From assembly GCA_009782405.1 (NCBI GenBank), contig WRJC01000002.1, forward strand, positions 62,001 to 126,000: 64,000 bases of DNA, given 5' to 3'. Below, in pieces: positions 53,152 through 62,074 of this stretch. The position numbers and the translations under genes are program-made. The notes under the pieces are model-generated. The model did no database searches and was not told where the DNA came from. It saw only the letters and a program-made list of their open reading frames with translations. This stretch comes from Oscillospiraceae bacterium. GTDB lineage: Bacteria > Bacillota_A > Clostridia > Oscillospirales > WRJC01. Numbering within the stretch: position 1 is the stretch's first letter; every line of letters starts with the position of its first letter.

Positions 53152-54819
53152 ATGCCCATCACGGAAATTCTCGCAAAAAACGCAGATATATACGGAAATG
53201 AAATTTGCCTTGTCGAAATAAATCCCGAATTCGAGAAACTTCCCGAACCCCACGGAAAAAACGGGAAAGAATGGAAGGAATACCAGCTTGTCGAAACGGC
53301 GCACAAAAACAAATACAAAAAAGAAATTTCCTGGCGCGAATTCGACGATAAAGCCAATCGGCTCGCAAACCTTTTAATCGGGCGCGGAGTGGCAAAGGGC
53401 GACAAAGTCGGTATTTTGCTTATGAACTGCATAGAATGGCTGCCCGTATATTTCGGCGTTTTGAAATCGGGCGCGCTTGCAGTCCCGCTCAACTTCCGGT
53501 ATACAGCGGAAGAAATAAAATATTGCCTCGGGCTCGCCGATGTTTCGCATTTGCTGTTCGGCCCCGAATTTGTCGAAAGGATCGATTCGGTTAAAAACGA
53601 GATTCCAATGATAAAATCCTTGATTTTCGTGGAAAGCAACGGCGAACCCTGCCCAAAATTTGCCGAGAGCTATAAAAAACTCACGCAAAACTGCCCCGAA
53701 ACCGCACCCGAAATTTCGTTTTCCCTGAATGACAAAGACGATGCCGCGATATATTTCTCTTCGGGCACAACCGGGTTCCCAAAAGCGATACTCCATTCGC
53801 ATTTGAGCCTTGTCACCGCTTGCAAAGTGGAACAGAACCACCACGGCCAAACCAAAAAGGACATATTTTTGTGCATACCGCCGCTATACCACACGGGCGC
53901 GAAAATGCATTGGTTCGGAAGTTTTTTGGTGGGGGGCAAAGGCATTTTGCTGCGCGGCATCAAGCCAAAGTGGATAATCGAAGCCGCCGCCGCGGAAAAA
54001 GCCAGCATTGTCTGGTTGCTTGTCCCTTGGGCGCAAGATATATTGGATGCAGTGGACAGAGGTGAGATAAATTTGGCCGACTACGACCTTTCCAATTGGA
54101 GGTTGATGCATATCGGGGCGCAGCCGGTCCCGCCCAGCCTGATTTTGCGATGGATGAAACATTTCCCAAACCATCAGTACGACACAAACTACGGGCTATC
54201 CGAATCGAGCGGCCCGGGAGCGGTGCATCTTGGAGTGGACAACATAAATAAAGTCGGAGCGATCGGCATAGCGGGCTATAGCTGGGAAACAAAAATAGTG
54301 GGCGAAAACGGAATTCCGGTCAAAAGAGGCGAAGTGGGAGAACTCATTTTGCGCGGCGAAAGCGTGATGAAATGCTACTACAACGACCCGAAGGCAACTT
54401 CGGATACCTTAAAAGAGGGCTGGCTCTACACGGGCGACATGGCAAAAGAAGACGAAGACGGTTTCATATATCTTGTGGACAGGAAAAAAGACGTGATCAT
54501 AACAGGCGGGGAAAACATATATCCCGTGCAGATAGAGGACTTTTTGCGCGGACACGGAAAAATCAAGGACGTGGCGGTCATCGGGCTCGCGCACGACAGG
54601 CTTGGCGAAATCGCGGCGGCGATCGTCGAAACAAAATCCGGAACCGAATGCGGCGAACAAGAAATCGCGCAGTTTTGCGAACAACTGCCCAGGTACAAGC
54701 GCCCGCACAAGATCATATTCGACAAAGTGCCCAGAAACGCCACCGGCAAAATCGAAAAACCGAAACTGCGCGAAAAATATTGCGGCGGCAGCATCGTGGC
54801 AAAACAGGTACAGAAATAA
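53152..54819 (+). CDS. AMP-forming acyl-CoA synthetase/ligase
   Basis: The product has 555 residues. ANL-superfamily motifs are the P-loop YFSSGTTGFPKAI (about 200), YGLSESSG (about 345), GWLYTGDMAKEDEDGFIYL hinge region with the RKKDVIITGGENIYP turn, and the catalytic lysine in PRNATGKIEKPKL near the end. It activates a carboxylic acid to an acyl-AMP and then to acyl-CoA. GACAGGAGAT within the symporter tail is its ribosome site, so it is under the same Tyr T-box control. An aromatic acid derived from tyrosine is a tempting substrate, unproven. Confidence 0.88.
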   Translation: MPITEILAKNADIYGNEICLVEINPEFEKLPEPHGKNGKEWKEYQLVETAHKNKYKKEISWREFDDKANRLANLLIGRGVAKGDKVGILLMNCIEWLPVYFGVLKSGALAVPLNFRYTAEEIKYCLGLADVSHLLFGPEFVERIDSVKNEIPMIKSLIFVESNGEPCPKFAESYKKLTQNCPETAPEISFSLNDKDDAAIYFSSGTTGFPKAILHSHLSLVTACKVEQNHHGQTKKDIFLCIPPLYHTGAKMHWFGSFLVGGKGILLRGIKPKWIIEAAAAEKASIVWLLVPWAQDILDAVDRGEINLADYDLSNWRLMHIGAQPVPPSLILRWMKHFPNHQYDTNYGLSESSGPGAVHLGVDNINKVGAIGIAGYSWETKIVGENGIPVKRGEVGELILRGESVMKCYYNDPKATSDTLKEGWLYTGDMAKEDEDGFIYLVDRKKDVIITGGENIYPVQIEDFLRGHGKIKDVAVIGLAHDRLGEIAAAIVETKSGTECGEQEIAQFCEQLPRYKRPHKIIFDKVPRNATGKIEKPKLREKYCGGSIVAKQVQK

Positions 54820-54877
54820 CGGACATGAAATTTTCGATAAAGTCAAAAAAACAAAATTTTTAAGGAAGTAAATATTT

Positions 54878-55630
54878 ATGATGATAAAATTTATATGCTG
54901 TGACGTATTTGCCCGGATCGCCTGCGATCTCGCCTCGAAATCCCCGCATATCGTCGATCTCGAATTTGTCCCCATGCTGACGCACAATGAACCGGAAAAG
55001 CTTAAAAACATCATAAAGGGCATAATAGACAAAAGCACAAACGAATCCGGGCGCAGCTACGATGCGGTGCTGCTCGGTTACGGGCTTTGCGGAAATTCGG
55101 TTACCGGGCTTTCATGCCCGGTTCCGATGGTCATACCGAGGGCGCACGATTGCTGCACGATATTCATGGGAAGCAAAGACAAGTTCCTCGCCTCTTTCGG
55201 CGGCATATTGAGCGCGCGCTGGAGCAGCACGGGCTATTACGAACGCTGCCATTGTTTCCGGCAAACCCAAAATGAACCAAATCAGCTTGCCCTGTACAAA
55301 ACCACAGCCGAATACATGGGCTATGTCGAAAAATACGGAGAAGAAAACGCCGAATATATATGGGAGACCATGAACCCCGGCATAGAAACCGATGAAGCCG
55401 TGTATATAAAAATCGACGGATATGAATATTCAAGCGCTTATGAAAATTATTCGAACGAAATAAAAAACGCGGGCAAAGAACTAAAAACGGTCGAAGGCGA
55501 TATATCGCTGCTCAAAGCTTTGATCGACGGAGAATGGGACGACGAGCGTCTTCTGGTAGTCCCGCCCGGAAAAACCATAATCGGGATATACGATATGCAG
55601 CGCGTCATGGAGGCGGGCGATTGCATTTGA
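54878..55630 (+). CDS. DUF1638 protein
   Basis: The product has 250 residues with AAGGAAG before tandem ATG codons. It matches DUF1638: CDVFARIAC at the start, LLGYGLCGNSVTGL, RAHDCCTIFMGS and YYERCHCF, giving at least eight cysteines likely to bind a metal or cofactor. DUF1638 genes commonly sit beside corrinoid methyltransferase systems; here the URO-D proteins are several kilobases away but in the same window. The gene is 58 nt after the acyl-CoA synthetase and is convergent with the ABC-F gene 4 nt away. Confidence 0.75.
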   Translation: MMIKFICCDVFARIACDLASKSPHIVDLEFVPMLTHNEPEKLKNIIKGIIDKSTNESGRSYDAVLLGYGLCGNSVTGLSCPVPMVIPRAHDCCTIFMGSKDKFLASFGGILSARWSSTGYYERCHCFRQTQNEPNQLALYKTTAEYMGYVEKYGEENAEYIWETMNPGIETDEAVYIKIDGYEYSSAYENYSNEIKNAGKELKTVEGDISLLKALIDGEWDDERLLVVPPGKTIIGIYDMQRVMEAGDCI

Positions 55631-55634
55631 ACGC

Positions 55635-57056
55635 TCAGTCGCTCATTCGATATTTATCGTCGAAATATTTTATGCTTTTATGTTTCGCGTCGATTTCTAT
55701 CACGCAGTCGCTTATGTTTTCCGCGAAACTCCTGTCGTGCGAAATCGCCAAAACAGTCCCGTCGTATTCGTTTATAATATCCTCGAGCGCTTGCGAAGTT
55801 TCGATATCGAGGTAATTTGTGGGTTCGTCCAGTATGGCTAAATCCGCTCCTTCGGTGAATATTTTGGCGAAACACACTTTGACTTTTTCCCCACCGCTGA
55901 TATATTCAACCTTTTTGTGCACGTTGTCTTCGCGTATGCCGAGTCTGCCGAGGATATTTCGTGCTTCGAGTTCGGTGAACGCGCTTTCGAGCATCACGTT
56001 TTCCAAGATCGTTTTTGAAGATTCTAAAATTTCGAGCCCTTGCTCGTAATATGCGATTTTTTTTGCGTTCGATTTTATGTTTTCGCACCCTTCGTCCAAA
56101 ATCTTTTTTACAAGAGTGGTTTTTCCGCTTCCGTTATCCCCGACCAGAACCGCTTTGCTGCCGGTTTTCAGCCGAAACGAAACGTTTTCAAGCAAAATCC
56201 TTTCGCCAAACGCCACGTTCAAATTTTCGCACTCGATAATATATCTGCCTTTGTAGCGAGTTTCCGCGTCTTTTAGCGTTATTCCGATTTTGCGCTGTTT
56301 TCTCGGCTTTTCATGGACTTCCAGTTTTTCCAGCCTGGTTTTCAAGGCATTGGCTTTTGATTCCACGGATTCCATCCGTTCGCCGGTTTTACGCTTGTGC
56401 AGGCGCGCTTCGGAATTTCCCATTCTCGAAGGCGCCTTTTTCGCGGATTTTACCTGCGCCTTGGATTCGCGTATGGATTCCGTCAGCCTTCTGCGCTCTT
56501 TGTTGTATGCTTCGTACAAAAATTCTGCGCGTTCGGATTCTTTTTCTTTGAGTTCGACAAAATCCGCGTAACCGCATTCATAAACCGCCGCTGTTTTGGC
56601 GTCTTTGTCGATGTTCACGATTTTTGTGCAGGTGTTTTCCAATAACCTCCTGTCATGGGAAATGAGAACAACGGCTCCGTTGTAATTTTTGATTTGTTTT
56701 TCCAGCAAATTCGTGGAGGATATGTCGAGGTTCGAGGTTGGCTCGTCCAAAAGCAGCAGCGGCGCGTTTTTTTCGATCGCATCCGACAAATAAATTTTAG
56801 TGATTTCGCCCCCGCTCAGATTGTTTTCGCCGTTTTCGTTGAACTGCCTGAAATATGACAATTCGCAAAAATTTTTGACATACCCCAAATCGGGTTCGGC
56901 CGAACCTGCGATCATGTTGAGCAAAGTGGTCTTGCCGCTTCCGTTTTTGCCCACAACCCCGACAATGTCGCCTTCGTATATATCCAATTTATCGAGGGCG
57001 AAAAGAAGTTCCGTCCCCGCCGAAATTTTTATATTTTGCATAGTCGATAGCAGCAT
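55635..57056 (-). CDS. ABC-F ATPase, ribosome-protection (Lsa/Vga/Msr) type
   Basis: The product has 473 residues from ATG 57056, with AAGGG 9 nt upstream. Two ATPase domains have Walker A GKNGSGKTT and GDNGSGKTT, signatures LSGGEITKI and ISGGEKVKV, and Walker B LLLLDEPTSNLD and LAILDEPTNYLD. They are joined by a basic coiled linker (about 190-270) that reaches into the ribosome. It has no membrane domain. The short signatures and length resemble the antibiotic-resistance ABC-F group (lincosamide/streptogramin/pleuromutilin) more than EttA-type factors, but resistance is not proven. Confidence 0.85.
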   Translation of the reverse strand: MLLSTMQNIKISAGTELLFALDKLDIYEGDIVGVVGKNGSGKTTLLNMIAGSAEPDLGYVKNFCELSYFRQFNENGENNLSGGEITKIYLSDAIEKNAPLLLLDEPTSNLDISSTNLLEKQIKNYNGAVVLISHDRRLLENTCTKIVNIDKDAKTAAVYECGYADFVELKEKESERAEFLYEAYNKERRRLTESIRESKAQVKSAKKAPSRMGNSEARLHKRKTGERMESVESKANALKTRLEKLEVHEKPRKQRKIGITLKDAETRYKGRYIIECENLNVAFGERILLENVSFRLKTGSKAVLVGDNGSGKTTLVKKILDEGCENIKSNAKKIAYYEQGLEILESSKTILENVMLESAFTELEARNILGRLGIREDNVHKKVEYISGGEKVKVCFAKIFTEGADLAILDEPTNYLDIETSQALEDIINEYDGTVLAISHDRSFAENISDCVIEIDAKHKSIKYFDDKYRMSD

Positions 57057-57089
57057 AAACACCAACCCTTTACACAATAACATCAAAGA

Positions 57090-57185
57090 TCATTCGCACA
57101 TATCGGTGATATGTTCGGATAAATCGCTGAAATTGTCGATACAACGATTTGCCCATTTATCTATGTATTCTTTTGATACCGACAC
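57090..57185 (-). other. Possible 31-codon small ORF in the ABC-F leader region
   Basis: A GTG-started frame (MSVSKEYIDKWANRCIDNFS then DLSEHITDMCE) ends 34 nt before the ABC-F start. A GAGAGG lies about 12 nt upstream of the GTG. ABC-F resistance genes are often controlled by short leader peptides, so this is worth noting, but it could equally be a decayed gene fragment or chance. Confidence 0.25.
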
Positions 57186-57201
57186 AAACCGCAGCGCCCT
57201 C

Positions 57202-58581
57202 TCACAAAAACTTTTGCATGAACGATTCCGCCGCGACGGTCATCCCTTTTAATATTTCCCGGTTATCTGCGGGCTTTTGCCCATATTTTATGTTTTGATA
57301 CAGCTCCGCCGGGCCGGAGGTGCTCTCGTATTTTTCCGCGAGTTCGTTCGGAGTCGCGCCGATGTTTAGTTCTTCGTCTTTTTTTATCGTGTTCCAAAAA
57401 ATGTAACTGTAACTAAACAAGAACGCTTCGCGCAAATCTTTTATTTTTTTCGCCTTTTTCAAATAATTTTTATATGAAGATTTCGCCTTTTTTTCTTTTT
57501 TTGCTTTTGTTATGATTTCTTCGTTTATAACAAAAACCGCATCATGATTTTCCAATCTCATTTTTGATTTCAACAGCAATATGATGTTTTTTATGCCGGA
57601 TATTATTTTTTTCCTGAAAACGACGATCAGCGTCAGGATTATTGCAAAAAACACCGCGACCAATATGTAGTAAACGAACATTTTGTCGCTTGAATCCCGA
57701 AATTCCGGAATAGTATATTCGATCGGCTGAAAATCAAAAACCGGCGCTTCTTCTCCCTGGCCCTCGCCTTTTGTTTTCAAAAGCGCGGACAAAACTTTGC
57801 CCATTGCAAATCTTATCGCAGACCCGAACGAATTGATCAACAAAGGTATCAAAAAAATGCCGGCAAAAACGGGCAGGATGGTGACAAAACTCAAAACCGA
57901 AAAATAATAAGGGTACACCCGTTTTGCGCCCGAAACGCTGTAGGCTCCGGTTTCGCCGTAAACGCCGATTTCGCGGTCTATATATGCGAAATTTCGCACG
58001 ATGAAATAACTTACGGCAAATCCCGTCATATATGCCGCGAAAACAACTCCCGAATATTTGTAGGTTTCCAAAATTCCGCTGACCATATAGTAAAGCGCGC
58101 TTATGGCGAAAATATTGCAAAACAAAAATGTGTTGCTTTTGCCGATAAATTCGAGCGGCTGTTTTTTTGAATAAAACACCCCGAAAATACCCGAAATAAA
58201 AGTCGAAACAAAAAGCATATACGCGAAGTATGTCAGTTCCCCGGCTTCGAGCGCCATATATACCAACATTTCCCCGCCTTCGAACGAATAAATCGTGGCT
58301 TTTTGGATATTGAGCCAGGGAAGAGAAATTACGTCCCGGCATAAAAATGCGACCACCAAAATCAAAAGATAGGCCAAATATTTGTATTTCTTGAAAACGA
58401 AAGCGAGCGTCGCGCCCAAAAACACGAACAGCGCATGCCAAATATATGCCAAAACAGGGTATAGCACGGGCATATCGGGGTGATACCCCAAAAATGCGTA
58501 AAAAATCGGCATGAACATAAAAGTGATCGGCAACACCGTAAATAGGTTACGCGTATATTGTCTGCCCGGACTTTTGGTCAT
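57202..58581 (-). CDS. Membrane protein with DUF4129-like C-terminus
   Basis: The product has 459 residues from ATG 58581 (GGGAAG upstream), overlapping the DUF58 gene by 35 bp. It has about seven transmembrane segments in the first 260 residues, an eighth near 325, then a cytoplasmic tail with the DUF4129-like part (FLFSYSYIFWNTIKKDEEL...ATPNELAEKYE). This is the usual third partner of MoxR-DUF58 modules, where a transglutaminase domain is often added; here no transglutaminase Cys-His-Asp motif is visible. The role is unknown, perhaps wall or envelope assembly. Confidence 0.75.
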   Translation of the reverse strand: MTKSPGRQYTRNLFTVLPITFMFMPIFYAFLGYHPDMPVLYPVLAYIWHALFVFLGATLAFVFKKYKYLAYLLILVVAFLCRDVISLPWLNIQKATIYSFEGGEMLVYMALEAGELTYFAYMLFVSTFISGIFGVFYSKKQPLEFIGKSNTFLFCNIFAISALYYMVSGILETYKYSGVVFAAYMTGFAVSYFIVRNFAYIDREIGVYGETGAYSVSGAKRVYPYYFSVLSFVTILPVFAGIFLIPLLINSFGSAIRFAMGKVLSALLKTKGEGQGEEAPVFDFQPIEYTIPEFRDSSDKMFVYYILVAVFFAIILTLIVVFRKKIISGIKNIILLLKSKMRLENHDAVFVINEEIITKAKKEKKAKSSYKNYLKKAKKIKDLREAFLFSYSYIFWNTIKKDEELNIGATPNELAEKYESTSGPAELYQNIKYGQKPADNREILKGMTVAAESFMQKFL

Positions 58582-59581
58582 ACAGCTTCCCGCCTTTCGC
58601 AATAATCACCAAACCGCAAAATATGTTTTTTTTTGCCCGTTTGGCCAATTCTTCGATTGCAATCCCCGCATCATCGCCGAAATCCGATATTTCCGCAAGC
58701 AGCCGCTTGAAATTTTTTTCGTGGGCATCCAAAAGAAACTCGTGGCTTTCTATGTATTTGCTTCCGCCGCTTTCGGTGAATTTTACCAGCGGGTTGAAAT
58801 ATCCGTCAGGCAAGCGGCCGTTGGAAAAAAAAGAAATTTCGTTTTCTTCCGGCAGGATTTTTTTTAGCGTCGCGCATAATTTTATGTTTTTTTCGAGATG
58901 ATATTTTTCGGACACGTCCAAAATCACATATGTCCGTTCATAAACTGCCGGCTGCTCCTCATTCACCGTCAGGTTTTGCATTTTGGCGCTCGCCTTCCAG
59001 TTTATTTTGTTCAAGGGCTCCGAATATGTGTAGGGAGCGATCTTGCGGATTTCGAACGGGTTTGAAAAATATCCGGCGGGAACCGCTCTTGTGCCACCGG
59101 TCAAATTCAAGGAAAAAAAGCGGGACTCGATGTTATACGCAGAGGGCAAAACCAAAACGTTCGCTTCGCATTCGAAATCCTTCGTTATTTTCACAAGCCC
59201 GAAAATGTCGCGCACATTCACGGTTATGGCTTTCATGTCAAAGCGCCCGCGCGAGGTGGCTTTTATCCGCCAGGTGCGGGTGATTTTTTTGTATATGCCC
59301 ACCGTGTAAAAACAAAACACGCTTTTTTGCCCTATGGTGTTTTTCTCGCCGTCGGCGAAAGCGAGGCCATCCCCCACTTCCAAAATCGTCGAGACCGCCG
59401 GCAGCGGAAGATATTTTTTGTTTTCCACCACTTCGGTGATATAGAATATGTCGCCTTCGCTTGCTTCTGTTCGGGAAAAAGAATAGCTGAAGCTCAAATT
59501 ATAAAAGGCATATTTTATGTAGATGAGCCTTTGCAAAAAAATCACCATCGCGATTATTCCAAAAGCGATAAATATGACCAT
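58547..59581 (-). CDS. DUF58 protein
   Basis: The product has 344 residues. Two hydrophobic segments at the N-terminus are weak (about 2-18 only one clear). The diagnostic DUF58 block is NPFEIRKIAPYTYSEPLNKINWKASAKM (about 175-200, key residues R, Y, W, K), followed by a VWA-like domain. DUF58 proteins are substrates or partners of MoxR ATPases. The gene lies 6 nt after moxR and overlaps the DUF4129-like gene. Confidence 0.88.
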   Translation of the reverse strand: MVIFIAFGIIAMVIFLQRLIYIKYAFYNLSFSYSFSRTEASEGDIFYITEVVENKKYLPLPAVSTILEVGDGLAFADGEKNTIGQKSVFCFYTVGIYKKITRTWRIKATSRGRFDMKAITVNVRDIFGLVKITKDFECEANVLVLPSAYNIESRFFSLNLTGGTRAVPAGYFSNPFEIRKIAPYTYSEPLNKINWKASAKMQNLTVNEEQPAVYERTYVILDVSEKYHLEKNIKLCATLKKILPEENEISFFSNGRLPDGYFNPLVKFTESGGSKYIESHEFLLDAHEKNFKRLLAEISDFGDDAGIAIEELAKRAKKNIFCGLVIIAKGGKLYDQKSGQTIYA

Positions 59582-59587
59582 GAGACA

Positions 59588-60517
59588 TCACTCCAATTTG
59601 TCCACCGGAGCCGGTAATTTTTTTATGATATTCGCAATTGCGTAAACGGCGGTTTCGGGCGAATCCGCGACCAGCCTGTGGGCTAACACGGGAATGGCGA
59701 GCGCTTTCACGTCGTCGGGAGTCACATAGTCCCTGTTTTTTATCATCGCCCTCGCCCGAACGGCCTTCGCGAACGCGATGCCCGCCCGGGGGCTCGCTCC
59801 CACCGCCACGGCTCCATCCCGCCTTGTGGCGCGGACGATTTCGACGATATAATCGAGCACCGGGGCGCTAAGCGTTATATTTTCCAAATTTTTTCGTATG
59901 GCCAAAATGTCTTCCGCTCCGGCAACCGGCAAAAGCTCCTTCACCGGGATTTTGTCTATGTTCATTTTTATTATTTCGCTTTCGGTTTCGGTTTCGGGGT
60001 ATCCCAAGGAAAGCCGCATCATGAACCTGTCTATCTGCGCTTCGGGGAGCGGGAATGTGCCGCGGGTTTCGATTGGGTTCTGTGTGGCGATAACCATAAA
60101 AGGCGGCTCCAAGGCATATGTCTTGTTGTCTACTGTCACCTGCCGCTCCTCCATGCATTCGAGCAGCGCCGCTTGGGAGCGCGGGGAGGCCCTGTTTATT
60201 TCGTCGGCCAAAATTATGTTGGCAAATATCGGGCCGCGCCTGAAAACAAATTCGTTTTCCTTTTGGTTGAAATAATTTATTCCCGTGATGTCCGAAGGCA
60301 ATATGTCGGGCACGCACTGGATTCTTTTAAAGGATACGCCAATGGAACCGGCGACCGCTTTTGCGAGACTGGTCTTGCCCGTTCCGGGCATGTCCTCGAT
60401 TAGCACATGGCCCGCGTTGCAAAGGCATATCAATATGTTGTCGATGATTTCTTCCGGAAACTTCACAGCCAATGCTATGTTTTTCCGTATTTTTTCGAGT
60501 ACATCCCTGTTATCCAT
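59588..60517 (-). CDS. MoxR-type AAA+ ATPase
   Basis: The product has 309 residues from ATG 60517 (AAAGGA 10 nt upstream). An earlier ATG at 60541 overlaps the stop of the preceding lipoprotein gene and is possible. Walker A EDMPGTGKTSLA, Walker B ILADEINRASPRSQ, sensor ATQNPIE and the lid region GASPRAGIAFAKAVRA are clear. Unlike the MoxR at 17985 it is directly followed by its usual partners DUF58 and DUF4129. It may chaperone them, in an envelope-related role. Confidence 0.92.
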   Translation of the reverse strand: MDNRDVLEKIRKNIALAVKFPEEIIDNILICLCNAGHVLIEDMPGTGKTSLAKAVAGSIGVSFKRIQCVPDILPSDITGINYFNQKENEFVFRRGPIFANIILADEINRASPRSQAALLECMEERQVTVDNKTYALEPPFMVIATQNPIETRGTFPLPEAQIDRFMMRLSLGYPETETESEIIKMNIDKIPVKELLPVAGAEDILAIRKNLENITLSAPVLDYIVEIVRATRRDGAVAVGASPRAGIAFAKAVRARAMIKNRDYVTPDDVKALAIPVLAHRLVADSPETAVYAIANIIKKLPAPVDKLE

Positions 60518-60533
60518 AGAATCCCGATCCTTT

Positions 60534-62027
60534 TCAATCATCGAAGGCGGCTAAAAACTTGTCTAAGGCCTTTTCGTATTTCGTTATGTTTTTTTCGTAT
60601 GTGGAAGCGAACTTGAACGTGGATTCATTTACGCTCGCACGGATCATCCATCCGGCGGAATCGGTTTGCGCCGCGAAGACTATCCCGAAATCGAAATTCA
60701 ATCCCTGGCGGATGATGTCGAGCATTTCCTGGGATTCATCGTCGCGCGCGTACTTGCTCTTCAAGGCTATTTCGTAATAAGTCGGGATGACGATTTTATT
60801 GCTCGCCACGCACAGCGCCTCGGTTACAAGCCCCGCAAAAGCGTCGTCTTTCACATCTACGGGTATTCCGAACATCGTGTGCTGGTCGCGCGAGGAGGTT
60901 TTGTACATCTTCTGTTCCGCCGTCTTCTTTGGGTATGGCAATATACCGAAATCCGTTTCCATAGACCTGAGTTTTTCGGCGTCGCCAAGCGTGGTGAGAT
61001 AGAATAAAATCTGGTCGTTTGCGAACATATTCAGAGAAGTTTCGACGATCGGATAGCCTGCGGTATACAATTTGTCGAAGCCCTCGCTTTGGTTGCCGTA
61101 TATTATCCCTTCCGTGAAATGGGAGAGGTTGTACATCTGTTCGGCCAATTCAAATACTTCGGGCGAGCCCAAGTTGAAATACGGCATCCCGTTCTCGTCT
61201 TTTTTCGTCGTGGGGACATCGAACGCATTGTGAAAATTGACGAAACTCAAATCGTCGTATATGAGGGAACCATAACGATCTTCGGTATACATTTTGCCGT
61301 CGCCGTTCAAATCGGCCGATGCATTTTTGCACATTTCGAGCATTTTGTTGTATGTCCAGTTCCCGCTCGTCACAAGTTTATAGGGGTCTTCAAGGTTCAG
61401 ATCCTTGAGCAGCCCTTTGCTGAAAAACACCGTCATTATGGTTTCCCACAAATTTATGGTGATATCGCCGGGGACTACAAAAAGTTTCCCGTTTACCGTG
61501 AGTTCGTCCACGGCGTGCTGCGACCACCATCGCTCAGTCAGCCTTAGCTGGGGTATATCGAGCAGATTCAGATACAGCCCCGCTCCGGCAAGATTGCCCA
61601 CATAAGCCGCGTAATTGTCGATTAAATCAAATGCCCCGTCGCCCGCTGTCACCGATTTTTTTATGTTTTGCTCATTCCAGGGACTGGCTATGACATTTAT
61701 TTTGACATCGAATTTCTCCTCCACTGTCCTGTTGCGCTTATAGACCGAATCGTTTATTATGTCCCCGTTTTCCTCCTCGGCTTCAAATTGTTCGACATAA
61801 TTTTCCCGCGCCAAAATATTAAACTGCCTTCCGCCGTACTCGTTTATTTCAATTCCCGCAAATATGTCCTCTTCGGCCGGTTCGGCCTGCTCATCGGCAG
61901 AGGCGCCATTGCCGGGAACATTGTCCGCATTTTGGCTGGTGTCCGGTTTCTCGGATGCGCAAGCGGCAAAAAGCGCCGCCATGATGGAAACAAGCAGCAA
62001 AACCGCCGTGAAACATTTGTTTTTCAT
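60534..62027 (-). CDS. ABC-type sugar solute-binding lipoprotein
   Basis: The product has 497 residues. A lipoprotein signal ends FAAC (Cys23), then an acidic linker and the family-1 solute-binding fold. It is a paralogue of the proteins at 8216 and 62075, with the shared NDSVYKRNRTVEEKFDV segment, a DLNGDGKMYTEDR calcium-type loop and the late YARDDESQEMLDII block. It captures an oligosaccharide outside the cell. AGGGGAAA precedes the ATG. Its stop overlaps a potential MoxR start (ATGATTGA), so it may be coupled to the MoxR set. Confidence 0.85.
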   Translation of the reverse strand: MKNKCFTAVLLLVSIMAALFAACASEKPDTSQNADNVPGNGASADEQAEPAEEDIFAGIEINEYGGRQFNILARENYVEQFEAEEENGDIINDSVYKRNRTVEEKFDVKINVIASPWNEQNIKKSVTAGDGAFDLIDNYAAYVGNLAGAGLYLNLLDIPQLRLTERWWSQHAVDELTVNGKLFVVPGDITINLWETIMTVFFSKGLLKDLNLEDPYKLVTSGNWTYNKMLEMCKNASADLNGDGKMYTEDRYGSLIYDDLSFVNFHNAFDVPTTKKDENGMPYFNLGSPEVFELAEQMYNLSHFTEGIIYGNQSEGFDKLYTAGYPIVETSLNMFANDQILFYLTTLGDAEKLRSMETDFGILPYPKKTAEQKMYKTSSRDQHTMFGIPVDVKDDAFAGLVTEALCVASNKIVIPTYYEIALKSKYARDDESQEMLDIIRQGLNFDFGIVFAAQTDSAGWMIRASVNESTFKFASTYEKNITKYEKALDKFLAAFDD

Positions 62028-62074
62028 ATGTATTTCCCCTTTGCAAAAATCTATTCGCGTTGAACTTTTTCATA

